The notes under the pieces are model-generated. The model saw nothing but the letters and a program-made list of their open reading frames with translations, was not told the DNA's origin and made no database searches. Both the position numbers and the translations under genes were made by a program. DNA of 62,935 bases, from contig CACKRG010000007.1 in the NCBI GenBank assembly GCA_902602515.1, forward strand, positions 1-62,935, written 5' to 3'. Origin of the DNA: an uncultured Alphaproteobacteria bacterium. GTDB lineage: Bacteria; Pseudomonadota; Alphaproteobacteria; HIMB59; GCA-002718135. Positions within the stretch are counted from its first letter, which is position 1, and each line of letters starts with the position of its first letter. Of the stretch, positions 17,895 to 26,736 are shown in pieces.

Positions 17895-19808
17895 ATGTCA
17901 AAGAATATACTTATTGATACAACAAATACTAAAGAAACAAGGATTGCAGTTACAGAAGATGGCAAGCTAGATGATTTTGAAATTGAAACAAACAAAAAAA
18001 ATGCAGTAAAAGGAGATGTTTACCTAGCAAAAATTACAAGAATTGAACCGTCTTTACAGGCTGCTTTCGTTGATTTTGGAACCAATAGAAATGGATTTCT
18101 ACCATTAACAGAAATACATCCAGATTACTTTAAAATCCCAGCTGCAGATGAAAAAAAAATAAAAGAGTTAAGTGATAAAGTATTTAAAGAAAACAGTGAT
18201 AATGATTTTGCAGAGCAACATTTAGATGAAAATGAAAGTACTGAAAAAGAAGCAGACGAAATTAATAATGATGATAATGATCAAGACGATAAAACAGAAA
18301 ATGAGGTTAAATTTAAAAATAAAAGATCTAATCCTAGAAAGGAATACTTTAATTTTTTTAGAAAATATAAAATTCAAGATGTAATAAGGCCAAGACAGGT
18401 TATTTTAATTCAAATAAATAAAGAAGAAAGAGGTTTAAAAGGAGCTGCATTAACAACTTATTTATCATTTGCTGGTAGGTATTGTGTGCTAATGCCAAAT
18501 AGTATGAATAATGATGGAATATCGAGAAAGATTGGTGATATTGAAGAAAGAAAAAAATTAAAACAGATTCTTTCTTCAGTTGATATTCCAAAAAGGATGT
18601 CAGTAATTGTAAGAACTGCAGGCATCGGTAAAACAAAAAAAGAGATCTCTAAAGATCTTACATTTCTTGTTTCTCAATGGAACAAAATAAGAGAATTAAC
18701 TTTAAAATCAGAGGCTCCAAAATTAATTTATGAAGAAGGTAGTGTTTTAAAAAGAGCTATCAGAGATATGCTGACTGAAGATGTAGAAAAAATATTAGTT
18801 GATGGCAAGGATGGATTTGAGAAAGTAAAAAAGATAACAAAAAATTTAGTTCCAGCATATACTAAAAAAATAAAACAGTTTAAATCAAAAGATAATTCAT
18901 TATTTGTTGAAAATAATATTGAAACTCAAATTAATGAACTTTTTAGTTTGAATGTAAAACTAAAATCTGGTGGATCAATTGTTATAAATACAACTGAGGC
19001 ATTAGTTGCTATAGATGTTAACTCAGGTAAAAATACATCGGAGAGAAATATAGAAAGTACTGCTTTAAAAACTAATCTAGAGGCAGCAGTTGAAATAGCA
19101 AGGCAGCTTAGATTAAGAGATTTAGGTGGATTAGTTGTAATAGATTTTATTGATATGGATGATTTTAGAAATAATTTTAAAGTTGAAAAAACTCTAAAAA
19201 CTGAATTAATTAGGGACAGAGCAAGAGTCCAAATTGGTAGAATAAGTATGTTCGGACTAATGGAATTGTCCAGACAGAGATTGAGATCAAGTCTTATAGA
19301 TAAGTCATTTGAAAAATGTAATTATTGCAAAGGATCTGGGTTAATTTTAAATGCTTCATCTATAAGTGAGCAAATTATTAAAGTTATAAAAGAAAAAATA
19401 TCCAATAGTGAAAACTTAGATATAAGTGTCAAATGCAATACTGTTTTAGCAGAAAATTTATTAAATTATAAAAAAAATGAAATTGTGCTTATTGAGAACA
19501 AATATGGTTCAAAAATAAATTTCTATTTTAATAGTCAAATTTCACTTCATGATCCATTAATAGAGTTTGAAGATAAATCACAAGATACAAAAGAAGATAA
19601 AATTAAAGTTCTTAAAAAGAGTATAAAAAAAAGTGGAGTTGATAAAAAAATTTCATCTACAAAAAAAACAAAAAAGAAGATAAGCAAAAAAGTTAAAATT
19701 AAAAATAAATTAGAAGATAATGCAAAATTAAAAAATGACGAGATAAATGAAAGCTCTGAAGAAGCAAATATTACAGAAATAGAAGAAAAAACAGGATGGT
19801 GGTCATAA
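17895..19808 (+). CDS. rne: Ribonuclease E/G
   Basis: A 637-aa endoribonuclease for mRNA decay and rRNA/tRNA processing. The S1 domain starts near residue 36 and is split by an acidic insertion (about 92-140). The DNase I-like catalytic domain has AIDVNSG (372-378) with Asp374, and IDFIDMDD (416-423) with the second acidic pair. The zinc-link is CNYCKG (475-480). The C-terminal part is short and Lys-rich, without the long degradosome scaffold of E. coli RNase E, so size is intermediate between RNase G and E. The M48 protease gene overlaps its end by 13 bases. Confidence 0.94.
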   Translation: MSKNILIDTTNTKETRIAVTEDGKLDDFEIETNKKNAVKGDVYLAKITRIEPSLQAAFVDFGTNRNGFLPLTEIHPDYFKIPAADEKKIKELSDKVFKENSDNDFAEQHLDENESTEKEADEINNDDNDQDDKTENEVKFKNKRSNPRKEYFNFFRKYKIQDVIRPRQVILIQINKEERGLKGAALTTYLSFAGRYCVLMPNSMNNDGISRKIGDIEERKKLKQILSSVDIPKRMSVIVRTAGIGKTKKEISKDLTFLVSQWNKIRELTLKSEAPKLIYEEGSVLKRAIRDMLTEDVEKILVDGKDGFEKVKKITKNLVPAYTKKIKQFKSKDNSLFVENNIETQINELFSLNVKLKSGGSIVINTTEALVAIDVNSGKNTSERNIESTALKTNLEAAVEIARQLRLRDLGGLVVIDFIDMDDFRNNFKVEKTLKTELIRDRARVQIGRISMFGLMELSRQRLRSSLIDKSFEKCNYCKGSGLILNASSISEQIIKVIKEKISNSENLDISVKCNTVLAENLLNYKKNEIVLIENKYGSKINFYFNSQISLHDPLIEFEDKSQDTKEDKIKVLKKSIKKSGVDKKISSTKKTKKKISKKVKIKNKLEDNAKLKNDEINESSEEANITEIEEKTGWWS

Positions 19809-21085
19809 AAAAAATCTTTATTTATATTTTTTTCTTTTTATTTATTTTTTGTAAAAGTTCATATGCATCAAAAATACTAGATTATGAAACTGAGATATTT
19901 TTGAAATCACTAATAAATGAAATAATTCAAGCAAATGATATAAATAGAAATATTCGATTTGCGGTACTTGCCAATAATAATGTAAATGCATTTGTTGATC
20001 AAAATAGTATCATTTATATAACTTCAGGATTGATTGAAAATTGTAATGACTATGTTGCGTTATTAACAGTTATTGCTCATGAAATAGGTCATATTGATAA
20101 CAACCACATAAAACAAAAGGAAATAGGATTAAAAAAAATTAAAAATATAAACTCAATATCAAATTTATCAATTATAGCAGGTTCGCTAATATCAAAAAAT
20201 CCAGAAATATTACAGACCTTAACTTTAAGTTCTGCAACAACTTCAGATTATTTTATTAATTTTAGTAAAGATCAAGAAAGGGAAGCTGATTATTATGCTT
20301 TAAATACTTTAAAAAAATTAAATTTGTATTCTACATCGATAATTGATTTGTTAAAAACAATTGAAAAAAATAGTTTAAGTAAAGGCATAACTAAAGACAG
20401 ACTAAAAATTAGTACGCATCCATATTTTGAGGAAAGAATAGATATTATTAATTACTTGAATGAAAAAAAGAATTCAAATTTTGATTTTGAAACAAATAAT
20501 AAATTTAAGTTCATTAAAGCAAAATTCTTAGGGTATTCTGGAAATATAGAAAAAATATATGAACTGGAAGAAAATTATGAGAGATATGCAAATTCAATTT
20601 TAAATGCAAAAGATGGCAATCTTAAATTATCTATGGAAGAATTAAATAAATTAATTAAAAAATATGATAATAATAATATTTTTTTGTATGAAACTAAGGC
20701 TGATATTCTCTTCTCTTTCGGTTATATAGATGAATCTATAAAATTTTATAAAAAAGTTATAGATAAATACGGTGATAATTATTACGCTCAAATAAGAATT
20801 TTTGAAAATACAGAAATTGAAGAATTAACTCATTTTGAGGCAGAAACTTTATTTATAGAAAATTTAAATTTAATTAATAATTTTTATAATAACAAAAATA
20901 TTTTACTTACTTATCTAAGATTATCAGAATATAATAAAAAAACTGAATGGATTAATTTTTTAAATTATTGGATTAACAAAGATAATAATAGCTTGAATAC
21001 AAAGGTAAATTTAAAAAAATTTAAAAATGCTGAAGATAAGAATTTATCAAAACTAGTAGAATTGATATACCAAAATACTAAATGA
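19796..21085 (+). CDS. M48-family metalloprotease with TPR-like C-terminus (BepA/YfgC-like), exported
   Basis: A 429-aa protein with a signal peptide (KKIFIYIFFFLFIFC, cleavage near SYA/SK at residue 24). The zinc site is HEIGH (95-99) with the third ligand in QEREAD (160-165). After about residue 220 come helical repeats (for example NKLIKKYDNNNIFLYETKADILFSFGYIDESI region) that resemble TPRs. Relatives such as BepA control assembly or degradation of outer-membrane proteins such as LptD. It is in the rne transcript (13-base overlap) and overlaps dcd by 4 bases. Confidence 0.87.
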   Translation: MVVIKKIFIYIFFFLFIFCKSSYASKILDYETEIFLKSLINEIIQANDINRNIRFAVLANNNVNAFVDQNSIIYITSGLIENCNDYVALLTVIAHEIGHIDNNHIKQKEIGLKKIKNINSISNLSIIAGSLISKNPEILQTLTLSSATTSDYFINFSKDQEREADYYALNTLKKLNLYSTSIIDLLKTIEKNSLSKGITKDRLKISTHPYFEERIDIINYLNEKKNSNFDFETNNKFKFIKAKFLGYSGNIEKIYELEENYERYANSILNAKDGNLKLSMEELNKLIKKYDNNNIFLYETKADILFSFGYIDESIKFYKKVIDKYGDNYYAQIRIFENTEIEELTHFEAETLFIENLNLINNFYNNKNILLTYLRLSEYNKKTEWINFLNYWINKDNNSLNTKVNLKKFKNAEDKNLSKLVELIYQNTK

Positions 21086-22173
21086 TTGGAGCTTTAACAT
21101 ATCACGATTACATAAAATTATATGATAAAAATCAAATTATATCTAATGAATTTATTAAAGAACAAATACAGCCATCGAGCATAGATCTAACATTAAGTGA
21201 TGAATGTTATGAAATAAAGAATAGTTTTCTTAGCCCAAAATCTAAAGTAAGAGATAAAATTAAAAATCTTATTGTAAGAAAAATTGATTTAAATAATAAA
21301 TATATTTTTAAAAAAAATAAAACATATATTGTTAAGCTGAATGAAAGTTTGAAACTTATAAATAATATATTTGGTAATTGTAATCCAAAAAGCAGTACTG
21401 GAAGATTAGATATTTTTTGCAGAACTATTGTTAACTATTCAGACGAATATGAAAAAATACCTAATAACTATAATGGTGAAATTTTTTTAGAAATTACATC
21501 AAGATCATTTGATATTAAGTTACAGAAAGGAAATAAACTAAATCAATTAAGACTTGTTTATGGTAAACATAACTACTTAAATGATGAAGATTTAACAAAT
21601 TTAAATAAAAAAAATAAAATTATATTTGCTGAATCTTTCAATGATCACAAAATAGATAATGGTTTAAAAGTTTCTGTAAATTTGTTTTCAACTAATAGTC
21701 CAGTTGCCTATAGTGCAAAAAAAAATGCTCCAACAATTGATTTTAATAAAGATGATTTTCATGATATTAATTCATACTGGGATTCAATATATTCTAAAAA
21801 TAAATCCATAGTGATTGAAAAAGGAAAATTTTATATTTTAAGATCAAAAGAAAAAGTAAGAATTCCTTCTTCACTAGCAGGTGAAATGATTCCTTATGAC
21901 ACTAGGATAGGAGATTTTAGAGCACATTATGCCGGATTTTTTGATCCTGGTTTTGGAGATCCAAATGGATCTTATGCTGTTCTGGAAGTTAAAACAAGTG
22001 AACTTCCTTTTTTATTAGAAGATGGACAAACAATAGCAAGAATTAAATATGAAAAGTTGAACAAAAATAGTAATATTGTATACGGATTAGGAATTAAGTC
22101 CAATTATCAAAATCAAGGACTTAAGCTAAGTAAACATTTTAAAACTATAAATGAAGAAAATAATAATAATTAA
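21082..22173 (+). CDS. dcd: 2'-deoxycytidine 5'-triphosphate deaminase, long alphaproteobacterial form
   Basis: At 363 aa it is about twice the length of E. coli Dcd. It carries two Dcd/dUTPase-like halves: IQPSSIDLTLSDECYEI (residues 30-46) and NPKSSTGRLDIFCRTI (112-127) in the first, and RIPSSLAGEMIPYDTRIGDFRAHYAGFFDPGFG in the second. It deaminates dCTP to dUTP for dTMP synthesis. It overlaps the M48 gene by 4 bases and aroQ by 23 bases. Confidence 0.9.
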   Translation: MIGALTYHDYIKLYDKNQIISNEFIKEQIQPSSIDLTLSDECYEIKNSFLSPKSKVRDKIKNLIVRKIDLNNKYIFKKNKTYIVKLNESLKLINNIFGNCNPKSSTGRLDIFCRTIVNYSDEYEKIPNNYNGEIFLEITSRSFDIKLQKGNKLNQLRLVYGKHNYLNDEDLTNLNKKNKIIFAESFNDHKIDNGLKVSVNLFSTNSPVAYSAKKNAPTIDFNKDDFHDINSYWDSIYSKNKSIVIEKGKFYILRSKEKVRIPSSLAGEMIPYDTRIGDFRAHYAGFFDPGFGDPNGSYAVLEVKTSELPFLLEDGQTIARIKYEKLNKNSNIVYGLGIKSNYQNQGLKLSKHFKTINEENNNN

Positions 22174-22591
22174 CGGTCCAAATTTAAATTTGCTAGGTCA
22201 ACGTGAAGACGATATTTATGGAAAAGACACACTGGATGAAATAAAAAATAAATGTGAGAAAAAAGGTAAAGAGCAGAATCTAGAAGTTAATTTTTATCAA
22301 TCAAACAATGAAGGAGAAATAATAAACAAAATTCATGAAGCAAGTAGTTTGTATGATGGTATCATAATCAATCCTGCAGCTTTTACGCATTCTTCAATAG
22401 CAATACTTGATTCACTTAGAGCAATAAATAAACCAAAAATTGAAATTCATTTATCTAATATTTATTCTAGAGAAGAATACAGAAAAAAAAGTATTACTTC
22501 TGAAGGTGTAAATGGATTAATATGTGGTTTTGGTGGAAATAGTTATATTCTAGGAATTGAAGCTATAGCCAAATTAATCTATAAAGAATAA
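22151..22591 (+). CDS. aroQ: 3-dehydroquinate dehydratase, type II
   Basis: A 146-aa type II enzyme of the shikimate pathway. It begins IINGPNLNLLGQRE (6-19) with the catalytic Tyr23 in DIYG, has the NPAAFTHSS site (74-82) with His80, and HLSNIYSREEYR (100-111). It starts inside the end of dcd and lies 3 bases upstream of accB; aroQ-accB-accC is a common bacterial order. Confidence 0.96.
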   Translation: MKKIIIINGPNLNLLGQREDDIYGKDTLDEIKNKCEKKGKEQNLEVNFYQSNNEGEIINKIHEASSLYDGIIINPAAFTHSSIAILDSLRAINKPKIEIHLSNIYSREEYRKKSITSEGVNGLICGFGGNSYILGIEAIAKLIYKE

Positions 22592-22594
22592 TTA

Positions 22595-23041
22595 ATGACA
22601 AAGATTGATAAGACAGATTTACAAAATATAAAATTAATTGTTAAAGAAACAAATCTAAATGGTATTTCAAAAATTAAAATTAAAAAAAATAATTATGAAA
22701 TTGAAATTTGTGGTAATAATTTTTCAAATGAAAACTTAAGTTCTAGTAATGTTGACAAACCAGTAGAGCAAAAAGATTCATCAGAAAAAGTAGAGGTCAT
22801 AAATGATGAAAATATTATAAAATCACCAATGGTAGGTGTTGCTTATTTATCAGCAGATCCAAATTCACCTCCATATGTAAAAATAGGACAACATGTTAAA
22901 GCTGGAGATACCTTATTATTAATTGAAGCTATGAAAACATTTAATGAAATCAAAGCACCTCGTTCAGGTGTTATTAAAAAAATTGTTGTATTAAATAGTC
23001 AGCCAGTTGAATATGGCGATATACTTATTATTTTTGAATAA
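22595..23041 (+). CDS. accB: Acetyl-CoA carboxylase biotin carboxyl carrier protein
   Basis: A 148-aa BCCP. The N-terminal part is followed by a Ser/Glu-rich linker (about 42-72) and the biotinyl domain, where EAMKTFNEI (111-119) carries the biotinylated Lys114. SPMVGVAYLSADP (77-89) has the thumb typical of acetyl-CoA carboxylase. It delivers the carboxyl group from AccC to the carboxyltransferase in fatty-acid synthesis. Its stop overlaps the accC start (TAATG). Confidence 0.97.
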   Translation: MTKIDKTDLQNIKLIVKETNLNGISKIKIKKNNYEIEICGNNFSNENLSSSNVDKPVEQKDSSEKVEVINDENIIKSPMVGVAYLSADPNSPPYVKIGQHVKAGDTLLLIEAMKTFNEIKAPRSGVIKKIVVLNSQPVEYGDILIIFE

Positions 23042-24369
23042 TGTTCAAAAAAGTATTAATTGCTAACAGAGGTGAAATTGCATTACGTGTACTAAGGGCT
23101 TGTAGAGAGCTAGGTATTAAAACTGTTGCTATTCATTCTGATGTGGATGAAAGTGCCATGCACGTAAGAATGGCTGATGAAAGTATATGTGTAGGACCAG
23201 CCTCAGCACAATCTAGTTATCTAAATATTCCTGCAATCATAACAGCAGCAACACTAACAGATGTAGATGCGATTCATCCAGGATATGGTTTTTTGAGTGA
23301 AAATCAAAGATTTGCAGAAATAATTGAAGAGCATAATATAAAATTTATAGGACCAAAATCGGAACATATTAGAATGATGGGTAACAAAATTGATGCGAAA
23401 AAAGTAATGGATGATTCAGGTGTGCCAACAGTTAAAGGAATTAACGATATAAGTGATAAGAATAGAATCAAAGAATTTATTAATGAAGTAAAATATCCAA
23501 TAATTGTTAAAGCAGCAAGTGGTGGTGGTGGAAAAGGAATGAGAGTTGTGACAGAAAACGATGATTTGGACAAAGCAATTAAAGAGGCAAAAATTGAGGC
23601 AAAAAAATCATTTAATGATGAAAATGTTTACCTAGAGAAATTTTTAACATCACCTAAACATATTGAAATTCAAGTTTTATGTGACTCATTTGGCAATGTC
23701 GTAACACTTGGCGAAAGAGATTGTTCAATTCAAAGAAAACATCAAAAGCTTATAGAAGAAAGTCCAAGCTCAATTCTAACAGATGAAAATAGAGAGAAAA
23801 TTTCAAAACTTTGTAGAAATGCAATGAAAGATATTGGATATGAAGGTGTAGGCACTTTAGAATTCCTATTTGAAAATAATGAGTTTTATTTTATGGAAAT
23901 GAATACAAGATTACAAGTTGAACATCCTGTAACAGAAATGGTCACTGGAATTGATTTAGTTAAAGAGCAAATACTTGTTGCTAATGGTGAAAAATTAAAA
24001 ATAAAACAAGAAGATATTAAATTAAATGGAAATTCAATTGAATGTAGAATTAATGCTGAGCATCCTGAAAGTTTTATACCTTCACCAGGTAAAATTACTC
24101 AATACCATCAACCTGGAGGATTAGGTATACGAGTTGATTCAGCAGTATACGATGGATATTCAATACCTTCTCATTATGATAGTATGATTGGTAAATTAAT
24201 TACATACGGAGCAAGTAGATCTGAAGCTTTAAAAAAAATGAAAAGAGCACTAGAGGAATACGTTATTATGGGAATAAACACAAACATACAACTTCATCAA
24301 AAAATTATACAATCTGATGAATTTACTAGAGGCAACTACGATATAAATTTTATGTCAAAATTTAATTGA
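23041..24369 (+). CDS. accC: Biotin carboxylase subunit of acetyl-CoA carboxylase
   Basis: A 442-aa ATP-grasp enzyme that carboxylates the biotin on AccB. Visible motifs are LIANRGEIALRVLRA (6-20), HPGYGFLSEN (79-88), the glycine-rich ATP lid GGGGKGMRVV (161-170) and EMNTRLQVEHPVTE in the active site near residue 290. Translation is coupled to accB by a 1-base overlap, and aat starts within its stop region. Confidence 0.97.
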   Translation: MFKKVLIANRGEIALRVLRACRELGIKTVAIHSDVDESAMHVRMADESICVGPASAQSSYLNIPAIITAATLTDVDAIHPGYGFLSENQRFAEIIEEHNIKFIGPKSEHIRMMGNKIDAKKVMDDSGVPTVKGINDISDKNRIKEFINEVKYPIIVKAASGGGGKGMRVVTENDDLDKAIKEAKIEAKKSFNDENVYLEKFLTSPKHIEIQVLCDSFGNVVTLGERDCSIQRKHQKLIEESPSSILTDENREKISKLCRNAMKDIGYEGVGTLEFLFENNEFYFMEMNTRLQVEHPVTEMVTGIDLVKEQILVANGEKLKIKQEDIKLNGNSIECRINAEHPESFIPSPGKITQYHQPGGLGIRVDSAVYDGYSIPSHYDSMIGKLITYGASRSEALKKMKRALEEYVIMGINTNIQLHQKIIQSDEFTRGNYDINFMSKFN

Positions 24370-25019
24370 ATAAAATAATAGAATTAAACAGCTTAATTGA
24401 ATTTTATAAAAATGCTTACTTTCCAATGGCGGATAGTAAATATTCTGAGAATATTAAATTTTATAAACCAAAATTAAGATTTATAATTCCAATATATAAT
24501 TTTCATTATCCAAAAAAACTATACGGTGAGTTTAAAAAAACAAAATATATTTTTAGAATAGATCACAACTTTCCTAACGTAATTGATATTTGTAAAGAAA
24601 TTAAAAGAAAAGATAAAGACACATGGATAAATGATATCATTTTAGATACGTTTATAGAATTACACAAAGTAGGGAAATCTCATAGTATTGAATGTTATGA
24701 AGATGAAAAATTAATTGGCGGCTTATATGGATTACATTTAGGATCATGTTTTTTTGGTGAAAGTATGTTTAGTTTGAAGACTAATACAAGTAAGTTTTGT
24801 CTTCTTTATCTATTAGCAATATTAAAAAAAAATAATTTTACTCTATTAGATTCACAATTTTTCAATCCACATTTAGTACAGTTTGGAGCTTATGAAATAG
24901 ATAATGATATTTATGAAAAACAACTTAAAAAAAGTTTAAAAAAAAAATGTCTTTTTAAAAATATTTCAAATTTTCAAGAAGCCTTATCGTTACTACAATC
25001 GACTAACCAGAGATCATAA
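24366..25019 (+). CDS. aat: Leucyl/phenylalanyl-tRNA--protein transferase
   Basis: A 217-aa Aat-family enzyme that adds Leu or Phe to N-terminal Arg/Lys for ClpS/ClpAP degradation. It has the GNAT-like core with HKVGKSHSIECYEDEKLIGGLYG (near 99-121), FFGESMFS (129-136) and LDSQFFNPHLVQFGA. The start is TTG at 24366, overlapping the accC stop (TTGA). The N-terminal loop is more divergent than in E. coli. Its 3' end overlaps the convergent DUF2155 gene by about 46 bases. Confidence 0.9.
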   Translation: MNKIIELNSLIEFYKNAYFPMADSKYSENIKFYKPKLRFIIPIYNFHYPKKLYGEFKKTKYIFRIDHNFPNVIDICKEIKRKDKDTWINDIILDTFIELHKVGKSHSIECYEDEKLIGGLYGLHLGSCFFGESMFSLKTNTSKFCLLYLLAILKKNNFTLLDSQFFNPHLVQFGAYEIDNDIYEKQLKKSLKKKCLFKNISNFQEALSLLQSTNQRS

Positions 25020-25378
25020 ACAGGATTTTCAAGTGGAGTAATGTCAGGAGATGAGGATATCATCCAACCTCTATATATATTTATATTTTCACCATTGATT
25101 GTATCATAAACATCAATTAATACGTAATCTTCTGGAATTTCTGTAAGAGGTGTACTTGCACAATACAAAACTTCAATTTTTAATGTTTCCCATTTAATTT
25201 TAGAATTAATTAAGATATTTTTTTCAGAAACTTTATTCGTTGTTTTATTGAGTAATTTTAAAAATGCATATTTTTTTTCAATTGTTTCGCTCCAAACAGA
25301 AAATGATAAAAATAAAAAGAAAATTATTTTAATTAGGAGTCCAAGATTTGTATTCTTCATCTTTTTTTTCAGGATCAT
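24974..25378 (-). CDS. DUF2155 exported protein
   Basis: A 134-aa protein with an N-terminal signal sequence (LGLLIKIIFFLFLSFSVWSE). The body carries the DUF2155 pattern: AFLKLLNKTTNK, then WETLKIEVLYCASTPLTEIPED, then RGWMISSSPDITPLENPVYDLWLVDC. The cysteine pair (in LYCAS and LVDC) could form a disulfide. A second possible start is ATG 25360. The function is unknown, but the aat-DUF2155-NDUFA12 order is conserved in alphaproteobacteria. It overlaps NDUFA12 upstream and aat downstream. Confidence 0.82.
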   Translation of the reverse strand: MILKKKMKNTNLGLLIKIIFFLFLSFSVWSETIEKKYAFLKLLNKTTNKVSEKNILINSKIKWETLKIEVLYCASTPLTEIPEDYVLIDVYDTINGENINIYRGWMISSSPDITPLENPVYDLWLVDCSNDKAS

Positions 25379-25685
25379 ACTTTTTTGAAAGAGGGTGGGA
25401 TGATGGAAAATAAGCTTCAGTAGTTCCAGTCATATTTGATTTATGATTTTTTTGCCACTTATATTTATGCGAATAATCAATAGGAGGGATATCAATAGAC
25501 TTATGTAGCCATGCATGCCAATGAGGCGGGATGTTAGATGCTTCAATTTCTCCATTAAAAATAACCCATCTTTTTGCATTTGTATCTTTGAAATTTTTAG
25601 AATTACAATAATATTTATTTCCCAAATCATCACTACCAACTAAATTTCCATTTAACCATGTATAAATTTTTGTTCCTAAAGACAT
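25329..25685 (-). CDS. NADH:ubiquinone oxidoreductase NDUFA12-like subunit
   Basis: A 118-aa homologue of the mitochondrial complex I accessory subunit NDUFA12 (B17.2). The family marks are GNKYY (24-28), RWVIFNG (40-46), IPPHWHAWLH (53-62) and the tail NMTGTTEAYFPSSHPLSK. The subunit binds the peripheral arm of complex I. It is transcribed ahead of DUF2155, with a 32-50 base overlap depending on the start used there. Confidence 0.92.
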   Translation of the reverse strand: MSLGTKIYTWLNGNLVGSDDLGNKYYCNSKNFKDTNAKRWVIFNGEIEASNIPPHWHAWLHKSIDIPPIDYSHKYKWQKNHKSNMTGTTEAYFPSSHPLSKKYDPEKKDEEYKSWTPN

Positions 25686-25701
25686 AAAATTTATATAAAG
25701 A

Positions 25702-26736
25702 TTAATAAGCTACTTTCCAGTTAATTTTTTTATTAGCATAAAAATTTTTGACCTGGATATCTTTATAACTTGAGAACTCTGACATAAACCATTCCTTTTT
25801 TTCTAATTTAATTTTTGTATCATTAATTGGATAATTATAATGTTTCGGACCATTAATTGAACAAAATATCTCTAAATTATCTATTGCATTTTCTTCATCA
25901 AAAATTTCTGCATATAATTCTATTGAACAAGGAGAGGAAAATATCCCTGGTTTAGATGACAAATCTGGTTTTTTTTCTTGAATTGGATGAGGAGCTGAAT
26001 CAGTACCTAAAAAAAATTTAGAATTGTTGTAACATGCGGCATTTCTTAATGCTATTAAATCTGTTTCATTTTTAACAACTGGCATACAAAAATGATGAGG
26101 ATTAATAGCGTCATCAAGAAATACATCTTTTTTTGTTAAAAGCATGTGATGTGGTGTAATTGTTCCCGCAATATTTTCATTTTCTTTTACATAGTTTACT
26201 CCATAAGATGTTGACACGTGTTCAAGTGTAATTTTTAAAAGAGGGAATTTTTTTCTAATAAAGCTTAATTCATCATCTATAAAATATTTTTCTCTATCAA
26301 AAATATCAATATTATCAGCTACTTTTTCACCATGTATTAATAATGGACTTTTTTCTTCTTCTAAAATCTCCAAAAATTTAAAAATTTTTGAAATGTCACT
26401 TACTCCATGACTTGAGTTTGTAGTTGCATTTGAAGGATAAAGTTTAGATCCGAAGAAAACTTTATTTTGTATGCCTGTTCTAAAATCTTCCAAGTCTAAA
26501 TTTTCATTTAAATAACAAGGTATAAGTGGTATGAAATTATTATTAGATGCTCTTTCTAAAAGTTCTTTGTAAGAAGAAGCTTTATTTGTATCTGTTATAG
26601 GAATTTCTGTATTTGGCATTGCTACACATCTTTTATTTATTCTTGAGGAGAAATTAGTAACCATTTCTAGCATATCACCTTCTCTAAAATGCACATGCCA
26701 ATCATCTGGCTGAATTATTTCAATATTTTTATTCAC
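25702..26736 (-). CDS. pyrC: Dihydroorotase, homodimeric PyrC type
   Basis: A 344-aa amidohydrolase of pyrimidine synthesis. Metal ligands are in DDWHVHFREG (11-20; His14, His16), the carboxylated Lys97 in GSKLYPSNATTNSSHG, LEHVSTSYG, and LGTDSAPHP with the catalytic Asp. The short single-domain form is the type I PyrC of E. coli. It overlaps the upstream glycosyltransferase gene by 8 bases. Confidence 0.96.
   Translation of the reverse strand: MNKNIEIIQPDDWHVHFREGDMLEMVTNFSSRINKRCVAMPNTEIPITDTNKASSYKELLERASNNNFIPLIPCYLNENLDLEDFRTGIQNKVFFGSKLYPSNATTNSSHGVSDISKIFKFLEILEEEKSPLLIHGEKVADNIDIFDREKYFIDDELSFIRKKFPLLKITLEHVSTSYGVNYVKENENIAGTITPHHMLLTKKDVFLDDAINPHHFCMPVVKNETDLIALRNAACYNNSKFFLGTDSAPHPIQEKKPDLSSKPGIFSSPCSIELYAEIFDEENAIDNLEIFCSINGPKHYNYPINDTKIKLEKKEWFMSEFSSYKDIQVKNFYANKKINWKVAY

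Noticed and set aside
17656..17901. 81-codon minus-strand frame in the mrcA-rne region
   Set aside because: It covers the start of mrcA in another frame and the promoter region of rne; hydrophobicity comes from T-rich DNA.
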